Assembly: GCA_905233805.1 (NCBI GenBank)
Contig: CAJOER010000032.1
Coordinates: 1-8,751, forward strand
From: an uncultured Eubacterium sp.
GTDB taxonomy: Bacteria > Bacillota > Clostridia > Oscillospirales > Acutalibacteraceae
Direction of reading: 5' to 3'
DNA length: 8,751 nucleotides
How positions within the stretch are numbered: the stretch's first letter is position 1; every line of letters begins with the position of its first letter. The notes beneath the pieces are model-generated. The model had not been told where the DNA came from and searched no databases. It saw nothing but the letters and a program-made list of their open reading frames with translations. Positions 5,001 through 8,751 of this stretch are shown here, piece after piece. The position numbers and the translations under genes were made by a program.

Positions 5001-6623
5001 GTCACGAAAAGCACCAAAGTCTATGCTTTTTACACCTTTTTTTATTGTAACGCTTGTAAGGTTGGAACATCCTTTAAAGGTACACTTATCAATATTACTA
5101 ACCCCGCCGGGTATTTCTATATCCGTTAAACTCCTACAGTCTGAAAATGCAAAACTGCCGATATTTGTTACACCGTCAGGTATATCTATATCGGTTAAGT
5201 TCCTGCAGCCGGCAAACGCCGAACTGCCGATAATTGTTACTGTTTCGGGAATCTCTATACTACTTAGATTTGTACATCCATTGAACAAGGATTGATTTAT
5301 ACTGCTTAAATCAGACGGTAAATTCACGCTGTTCAAGCCCGAACAGCCGTAAAAAGCCGAGTTCCCTATTGTTTCCACATTATCGTGTACAGTAACGTTT
5401 CTCAGCTTACTGCAATCGCAAAATGCAAAATCGTCTATAACTGTTACTCCGGCGGGGATTGTATAATCCGTACCGCTTTTGCCCGCAGGATATTTGACAA
5501 TTTCCGTTTTTTCCTTGTTAAAAAGAATACCGTTTTCGGAACATAATAACGTATTGCCCTCATCAACGTTTATTTCAGTTAAACCTGTACATCCTTTAAA
5601 TGCATCGGGAAAAACGGTCGTCAGGTTTTTCGGTATTGTAATTGACGTTAGTCCGCTGCAGCCGTTAAACGCCAGATTTTGAATATAAGTTACACTGTCC
5701 GGAATATTAATACTTGTTATATTTGAACATCCCGAAAAAGCATAACTGCTTATACCTGTTACTCCGTTTCCAATAACAACGCTTTTAATTGTTTTGTTAT
5801 TGTAAAACGGAGAGGTGCTACTATCATAGCTCGTCATTTCGCCCGTTCCGATAATTTCAAGCAGGCCGGTTTCTTCGTCTAAATATCCGTTTATACTTTC
5901 GCCGCACGGAATGGCTCCGAGTCTGACAAACGTTCTGTTGTACGTTTCGGCATAGGTCTGCGCCGTTGAAGAGGCAAGTCCGTAAATTGTTGCCGTTTCG
6001 GGAATTGTATATTCGCCGTTATAAATTAAACAGGTTTTGCTTAAAAACGTAATTCCCGTCAATGACGTACAGCCGCTGAAAGCGTTAAATCCAATGCCTT
6101 CAACATTTGCCGGTATGGTGATTTCCGTAAGAGCGGTACAGTTTTGAAAAGCGTTTTCACTTATACTAAGCAGGCTGTCGGGAAGAGTCAATTCCGATAA
6201 CGAGCTGCAATTGCTGAAAGCATAAGCGCTTATCGTTTCAACTTTATCCATATTGATTGTTTCAAGCTTTGAACAGTAACCGAAAGCGTTTGCCTTAATT
6301 TCAGTCAGACTTTCGGGTAATGTAACCTGATTAATCTCTGCGCACTGATAAAATGCATAATTGCCTACGCTCGTTATTCCGCTTTCTATTACAACCTTTT
6401 CAATTTGGGTATTACCCTGAAACGGAGAATTCATGGTATAGTCCGTCATATCGCCCGTTCCGCTGATTGTAAGCGTTGCGCTGTCGGAATCAAAACTGTA
6501 CTGTGCATAATCGCCGCACGGACCCGTGGTGAGTTCGCCGTCAGCAAAAGCCTCAATGCCCGTGAAAGGCATTGTGCTTAATGCAATCAATAACGCTAAT
6601 ATAACCGATGTTATTTTTTTCAT
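2076..6623 (-). CDS. Secreted BspA-like leucine-rich-repeat surface protein with C-terminal fibronectin III-like domain
   Basis: A 1515-residue exported protein. Signal peptide: MKKITSVILALLIALS onward, with likely cleavage after IEAFA near residue 27. The body holds more than 20 LRR_5 (BspA/TpLRR) repeats of about 23 residues, pattern L..I.IP..V..IG..AF.GC..L. Four modules open with a C-G-x-x-A/I motif and a GTG[DEAV][ML] turn, at about 36, 240, 695 and 951. Modules 1 and 2 are repeat-rich, module 3 nearly lacks repeats, module 4 has three or four. Segments at 649-690 and 916-938 carry paired Cys and His like the linkers often seen in such proteins. Two Lys/Tyr-rich beta repeats follow (about 1271-1338 and 1352-1405), then a fibronectin III-like domain (about 1414-1507). 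No LPXTG motif, C-terminal membrane span, SLH or choline-binding repeats are seen. BspA-like proteins act in adhesion or host and microbe binding; the ligand cannot be told here. The ATG overlaps the end of the anti-sigma gene context: GGAGG lies in its last codons and the stop is 2 nt upstream, suggesting coupling. Confidence 0.93.
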   Translation of the reverse strand: MKKITSVILALLIALSTMPFTGIEAFADGELTTGPCGDYAQYSFDSDSATLTISGTGDMTDYTMNSPFQGNTQIEKVVIESGITSVGNYAFYQCAEINQVTLPESLTEIKANAFGYCSKLETINMDKVETISAYAFSNCSSLSELTLPDSLLSISENAFQNCTALTEITIPANVEGIGFNAFSGCTSLTGITFLSKTCLIYNGEYTIPETATIYGLASSTAQTYAETYNRTFVRLGAIPCGESINGYLDEETGLLEIIGTGEMTSYDSSTSPFYNNKTIKSVVIGNGVTGISSYAFSGCSNITSINIPDSVTYIQNLAFNGCSGLTSITIPKNLTTVFPDAFKGCTGLTEINVDEGNTLLCSENGILFNKEKTEIVKYPAGKSGTDYTIPAGVTVIDDFAFCDCSKLRNVTVHDNVETIGNSAFYGCSGLNSVNLPSDLSSINQSLFNGCTNLSSIEIPETVTIIGSSAFAGCRNLTDIDIPDGVTNIGSFAFSDCRSLTDIEIPGGVSNIDKCTFKGCSNLTSVTIKKGVKSIDFGAFRDCVNLTDVSIPASVTTIGKNFLLNYVIYGGAFEGCTSLESITIPENAQLVGRYSFRDCTSLEEIVVLSSFCTIYDEAVTVPEGATIYGLKNSGAQSYANKYNRTFVQLCSNGSKEHSYTRAVTDYSEDSVEYTYTCSLCGFKYTESSSRFATGSCGDNAQYSFDRATQTLEITGTGALYNYAEANIPIKEFAAEVKNLNVSSDITIPYLYGDFVEEDTYFLNGCTNIEMVNAPCSVIGIFGIDETGAEFDPNDLSIDYTERMPSIKKLKSLTVTGTGSISRYQFNNYQNLENVTLGSGITGIEIGAFANCPKLSAFTVLNDECSLDNVLEYTIYGDGGPETNKHVPAVASPAIKAHVNSLAKTYASGKGLTFVALCNDGTENHNFSKYDRYCLNGCGAENPNYDSAHYGRCGINAFWEYDDESATLTVSGTGVMYNSQEWSALASKIEYAVIEDGITNIGAGVFAGCSKLCSVTIPDSVTAIGANAFKNCVSLRSIEVPATVTTLGSGAFDGCTKLISVNYKGNADNWNNLVDDETADVLKKSAVVCNDTQIIDDNKFTVQNETLYSADKKILVKIIEDKAVDEYEIPATVTEVTEGAFENLSTDLIIINSNMKALGSKLFGNEPGNDTPSTIFVYSKHLSLKMDTFYLGEENGEANPDSPARAPSQAAYPPAMSATVKTNMLMRYVVDGNTKKKKLPTIYCLYDTSSAKTTYMQCVKTGRKTLAYVKPSAYTYKGSQIKPVLKVYDASINRTVQSGTCYTTSFGKNINSGTGYVYITGAGSYRSVKTRSAYRINFTIKRKKITKAKLEKTVYDYNGKVRKPALKYYGKKSYSAVYPKNGNVGEKSVKITFKGNYSGTVYKKYKILPKGSYIFGLNAPKKQPGTVTVKWKKQVKQNNGYIIQYSTNKNFSKKKTVTVKGAAANTCTLTGLEQGKRYYVRIRTYKKANGKTFRSKWSKRKSVKVKKVKVNKTEKPV

Positions 6624-6625
6624 AA

Positions 6626-7315
6626 CTACTCTTCCTCCAAAACGTACGATATTACGCAGGAAACGAAATCGCCTTCCTCATCTTTATACTTTATTTTAAC
6701 GCTGAGCCGGTTTTCTCCGTCCAACAGCTGAGGCTTTTTATCAATTTCAACTTCACACTCGGAAAGCGGAACGGTAAACGGTTCGCCCTCCATAGGTATA
6801 ACCTCAAATCTGTATTTTTCAAGAAGCGGCATAATTTCGTCTTTTGATTTAATAACAACGTCGTAGTACTCGGCAGGCGCGTCAAAGGTCATTGAGCTGT
6901 ATTTTGATTCGCCTTTGTACTCATCCTCATCTTTCTCAAAGAGTTGGATTATATAGCTGAATACTTCGTCATAGGAATCCGCAAATACGGGAACGCTTGC
7001 TGTAAGAACAACGGCGGCAACTGCGACAACCGCTGCCATTTTTCTGAATCTTACGCGTTTATTCTGTGATTCAATCTTCTTCTGACAGAACTTAACGATT
7101 TTGTCGGCCGTTTCTCTGTCAATATTCATTTCTTCATAACCGTTTTCAAGCTCAAAAATGATTTCGGTACACTCTTCAATAAGAGCCGTATTCATATTCT
7201 CGGCTTTTTCAAGCTCTTCGTCAACGATACCGGTTAAAAATTCGATGATTTCGTCTTTGAATTTCTTATCGTCAAGAACTTCTTTTATCGTTTTGGCATT
7301 AACGCTTATATTCAT
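6626..7315 (-). CDS. Anti-sigma-factor-like single-span membrane protein
   Basis: The 229-residue product has a cytoplasmic acidic, helical N-terminal part (1-88), a basic stretch (KRVRFRK, 86-92), one membrane span at about 93-111 (MAAVVAVAAVVLTASVPVF), and an outer domain of about 118 residues rich in Glu, Lys and Tyr. This topology and the position directly after an ECF-like sigma gene are those of a membrane-bound anti-sigma factor that holds its sigma until an envelope signal arrives. There is no zinc-binding HxxxCxxC motif in the N-terminal part, so it is not a classical ZAS-type anti-sigma. The ATG at 7315 has GAGGAGG 7-8 nt upstream, inside the last codons of the sigma gene; the two genes overlap by 17 bp, which implies coupled synthesis. 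FADS after the span could be a signal peptidase site, in which case the outer part might be released. The function is inferred from context. Confidence 0.72.
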   Translation of the reverse strand: MNISVNAKTIKEVLDDKKFKDEIIEFLTGIVDEELEKAENMNTALIEECTEIIFELENGYEEMNIDRETADKIVKFCQKKIESQNKRVRFRKMAAVVAVAAVVLTASVPVFADSYDEVFSYIIQLFEKDEDEYKGESKYSSMTFDAPAEYYDVVIKSKDEIMPLLEKYRFEVIPMEGEPFTVPLSECEVEIDKKPQLLDGENRLSVKIKYKDEEGDFVSCVISYVLEEE

Positions 7316-7859
7316 GTATAACCCTCCTCTCGTAGATTTCTATTTCAGGCTCTGCTAGTTCTTTAACTACTGACCTGAGCCTCTGAGTTCGTTTCGCTAC
7401 CGCGTTAGGCGTAATACCCATCATTTCGGATATTTCTTTAAGCGAACGTTTCTCAACGTATTTCAAACAGTACAGCCTCAGCTCTTCTTCACTGAGCTTG
7501 GCAAGCAGCTGTTCTTTTATTTCATCGTAATCAAGTTCGCTTGCTCTTGAGTTATCCTCCGGTGCCGCAACTTCCGTTGCGTCGTCAAGCGGAACAGTTC
7601 GCATAGCGTGCTTTGTTGCTTTCTTATTTGCATTTTTGCACAGGTTGTTCGCCGTCTGGTATAAAAACGGAAGCGGCTTTTCAATTTCTTCGCCTGCGAG
7701 CATTCTTTTGTAATATACGAGCATTGCCTCCTGCATTATATCGTCGGCGCTCGTTTTATCTTCAAGCAGCTTCGTATAACAGAATTTAATTAACAGCGTT
7801 CCGTACTTTTCATACGCTTCAATTAAGAGTCTGTCCGCTTTTTCTTTTACCTGACTCAA
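7299..7859 (-). CDS. ECF-like sigma-70 family RNA polymerase sigma factor
   Basis: A 186-residue two-domain sigma factor. Region 2 spans about residues 20-80, with the core-binding SADDIMQEAMLVYYKRM (37-53) and a region 2.4-like PLPFLYQTANNLCKNANKK (62-80). An acidic linker (91-115) follows, then region 4 at about 118-168 with a helix-turn-helix SLKEISEMMGITPNAVAKRT (139-158). No region 1 or 3 is present, as in ECF (group 4) sigmas. A short charged tail (170-186) lies beyond region 4. I place the start at TTG 7859, because GGAGG (7868-7872) is 8 nt upstream of it; the in-frame ATG at 7865 is 2 nt from that site and the GTG at 7868 overlaps it. It is the first gene of an operon with an anti-sigma-like gene and a surface LRR protein, behind a promoter-like block also found upstream of the small-protein operon, so it probably activates both. 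Confidence 0.9.
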   Translation of the reverse strand: MSQVKEKADRLLIEAYEKYGTLLIKFCYTKLLEDKTSADDIMQEAMLVYYKRMLAGEEIEKPLPFLYQTANNLCKNANKKATKHAMRTVPLDDATEVAAPEDNSRASELDYDEIKEQLLAKLSEEELRLYCLKYVEKRSLKEISEMMGITPNAVAKRTQRLRSVVKELAEPEIEIYERRVIHEYKR

Positions 7860-7867
7860 GAGCATCA

Positions 7868-7875
7868 CCTCCCCC
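7868..7875 (-). promoter_or_regulatory. Ribosome binding site that decides the sigma gene start
   Basis: The minus strand reads GGGGGAGG here. Spacing to the candidate starts is 8 nt to TTG (7859), 2 nt to ATG (7865), and overlap with GTG (7868). Normal Shine-Dalgarno spacing of 5-10 nt supports TTG, a weaker start codon that would hold sigma levels down. Confidence 0.7.
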
Positions 7876-7896
7876 GAAAATACTTTCCTTCATCTG

Positions 7897-7923
7897 TTAG
7901 TGGCACGAAAATCAAAATATGCC
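7897..7923 (-). promoter_or_regulatory. Putative autoregulated promoter of the sigma / anti-sigma / LRR operon
   Basis: GGCATATTT (7915-7923), 8 nt, GTGCCACTAA (7897-7906) on the minus strand, the same arrangement as at 1965-1991. With the flanks AAATTTTT and TGAAGG, 38 of 46 aligned positions agree between the two sites (1955-2000 and 7887-7932). Transcription would start near 7890, some 30 nt before the sigma gene. It does not resemble a sigma-A promoter, which fits recognition by the encoded alternative sigma. Confidence 0.75.
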
Positions 7924-7987
7924 GAAAAATTTCCAAATTTTTTAAAAAATATTTTTACAGATTTTAAAATATATAATATTTCCTCTT

Positions 7988-8016
7988 TTTACATAGTTTA
8001 AAATAGCCTTTATATA
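7988..8016 (+). promoter_or_regulatory. Possible sigma-A promoter in the spacer
   Basis: TTTACA (7988-7993), a 17-nt spacer and TATATA (8011-8016) look like a housekeeping promoter. The start would be near 8022. In such AT-rich DNA a match of this quality can arise by chance, and a second promoter nearer the gene (8117-8145) is a better candidate to drive it. Confidence 0.35.
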
Positions 8017-8043
8017 GGGCAAAAACAACACGTAAAAACGAAA

Positions 8044-8078
8044 AAAATCCGTTTCCGAACCAGTCAGCAACGGTTTTT
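8044..8078 (+). terminator. Weak terminator-like hairpin
   Basis: CCGTT (8049-8053) and AACGG (8069-8073) can pair around a 15-nt loop. They are followed by TTTTT and preceded by an A run that could extend the stem across one bulged base. The stem is short and the loop long. No plus-strand gene ends here, so it would only make sense for a small transcript from 7988-8016. Confidence 0.25.
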
Positions 8079-8116
8079 CTGATTTAATAATTATAATATA
8101 TCACAAGAAATTCGCC

Positions 8117-8145
8117 TTTACAATATTTTTCTTATGTGGTAGTAT
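8117..8145 (+). promoter_or_regulatory. Sigma-A type promoter for the alcohol dehydrogenase remnant
   Basis: TTTACA (8117-8122), a 17-nt spacer and TAGTAT (8140-8145), with a start expected near 8152 and a ribosome site AGGAG (8163-8167) 9 nt before the ATG at 8177. The leader is short, and no riboswitch or operator is apparent. Confidence 0.6.
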
Positions 8146-8176
8146 TAAAATAATAAAAAAACAGGAGATTTTTAGT

Positions 8177-8582
8177 ATGAACTGGTCGTTTAATCTTCCC
8201 GTAAGGCTTGAATTCGGGTGCAAAAAAAGGAAAGAACTTGAAAGTTTTATTGACGCAATAGGCGGAACAAACGGCGTTCTTGTATGCTCAAAAACGCTGA
8301 AAAATAACGGTACCGCCGATGAGATTATTTCTTTAAGCGGCGGAAAACTCAAAGCGGTTTTCAGCGATATAAGACCTAATCCGACTACCGATAACGTTAA
8401 CGATTGCGTTAAAGTTATGCGTGATACGAACGCGGATTTTGCGGTAGCGCTCGGCGGCGGCTCGCCTATGGACTGCTGCAAGGCGGCATGCGCAATTGCT
8501 AAAGGAAATTCGGATATTGAGCCGTATCACTGCGGTGAAAAGGCGGTAAGCGCCGACGAGGCAATACCGATGATTGCAATCC
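8177..8582 (+). pseudogene. Iron-containing alcohol dehydrogenase, truncated by inserted DNA
   Basis: The first ~135 codons are a clear group III (iron-dependent) alcohol dehydrogenase N-terminal domain: MNWSFNLPVRLEFG, a Rossmann-like segment GVLVCSKTL (33-41), NPTTDNV (68-74), and the NAD-binding ALGGGSPMDCCKAACAIA (91-108) with the family GGGS at 93-96. The family normally continues from PMIAI with PTTAGTGSE and on to about 380 residues with the iron ligands. Here, right after Ile135, the frame enters unrelated sequence and stops at 8662, giving a 161-residue product without the metal site. The break coincides with DNA that leads into a transposase-like frame. The start is supported by AGGAG 9 nt upstream and its own promoter. 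An active enzyme is very unlikely from this piece; the rest of the gene may lie beyond the inserted element, outside the window. The substrate cannot be assigned. Confidence 0.85.
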
Positions 8583-8751
8583 TGGTTCCTATGGCCGTCC
8601 ACAGCAGGCCATTGACCAATAGCAGGTATTTTGTAGGTATCTTCAGCATTAATCTGATTTAATCGCTCAAATATAAGCATTTTTTAAGATAAGGTGGCCG
8701 TCCGATGGAAATGACAGTAAACACAGCGCGTAGGACAGAACGGGATGCCGA
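8582..8751 (+). mobile_element. Left part of an inserted element, probably an IS66-like insertion sequence
   Basis: Similarity to alcohol dehydrogenase ends at about 8581-8583. The following bases begin CTGGTTCCTATGGCCGTCC, contain about 120 nt of non-coding sequence, and lead into a frame at 8705. GGCCGTCC recurs at 8593-8600 and 8695-8702, near the supposed end and just before the frame. The inverted repeat and target duplication cannot be checked because the right end lies outside the window, so the exact border is an estimate. Confidence 0.6.
8705..8751 (+). CDS. Start of a possible IS66-type accessory protein TnpA (cut by window edge)
   Basis: Fifteen codons are visible, reading MEMTVNTARRTERDA. 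An N-terminus of the type NxARRxxxEW is common in the small TnpA (helix-turn-helix, transposase accessory) proteins of Firmicutes IS66 elements, where TnpA is followed by TnpB and the large TnpC transposase. The position about 120 nt inside an element that breaks another gene suits that. AAGGTGG about 8 nt upstream may serve as ribosome site. With so few residues the family call is tentative; translation could also begin at the second Met. Confidence 0.4.
   Translation, partial: MEMTVNTARRTERDA

Larger units (their letters stand above)
7924..8116. other. AT-rich spacer between divergent genes
   Basis: About 190 bases separate the sigma operon promoter from the promoter of the alcohol dehydrogenase remnant. 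The stretch holds runs of A and T, no frame with a ribosome site, and no recognisable tRNA or riboswitch. The two things visible in it are a promoter-like pair at 7988-8016 and a weak hairpin at 8044-8078, listed separately. Confidence 0.6.

Noticed and set aside
4980..5300. CRISPR-like regular repeats
   Set aside because: The ~69-bp periodicity is the DNA image of 23-residue LRR units; the units diverge and stay in frame, without identical repeats and unique spacers.
2714..5682. Several plus-strand open frames of 63-100 codons
   Set aside because: They are opposite the LRR gene and arise from its repeated codons; repetitive products with no ribosome sites.
8101..8680. Minus-strand open frames of 126 and 115 codons
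   Set aside because: Both are antisense to the clear alcohol dehydrogenase coding sequence, one crosses the insertion border, and neither has a convincing ribosome site.

Overview
The window looks like the chromosome of a gut-type clostridium, probably an Oscillospirales/Ruminococcaceae relative. This is inferred from low-to-moderate GC with AT-rich spacers, AGGAGG-type ribosome binding sites, Firmicutes-style genes, and a large BspA-like leucine-rich-repeat surface protein. No species can be named from the sequence alone.

Layout. (1) Bases 1-1126, minus strand: the 5' part of hisF and all of hisH, the two subunits of imidazole glycerol phosphate synthase. They have their own promoter at 1154-1182. 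(2) Bases 1176-1536, plus strand: a consensus-like sigma-A promoter whose -35 box overlaps the -35 of the hisH promoter on the other strand. It is followed by a ~200-nt stretch with strong RNA structure that contains pieces of tRNA-Ser, then an intact tRNA-Ser(CGA), then a bidirectional terminator. (3) Bases 1551-1991, minus strand: a small operon of a 76-residue single-span membrane protein and a 34-residue microprotein. (4) Bases 2024-7923, minus strand: a three-gene operon (ECF-like sigma factor, one-span anti-sigma-like protein, 1515-residue secreted BspA-like LRR protein) closed by an intrinsic terminator. (5) Bases 7924-8176: an AT-rich spacer. (6) Bases 8177-8751, plus strand: the N-terminal third of an iron-containing alcohol dehydrogenase, broken by foreign DNA that looks like the left part of an insertion sequence, probably IS66-like.

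How the genes work together. The sigma operon and the two-small-protein operon are preceded by almost the same promoter-like block: GGCATATTT-N8-GTGCCACTAA with identical spacing, and 38 of 46 aligned positions identical over the wider block. The simplest reading is that the sigma factor drives its own operon and the small-protein operon, forming one envelope or adhesion module: sigma, membrane-bound inhibitor, large surface LRR protein, and two small accessory proteins. The other notable locus is the structured RNA upstream of tRNA-Ser. It could be a known clostridial ncRNA family, an unusual tRNA leader, or a tRNA gene remnant with an insertion in its D-loop.
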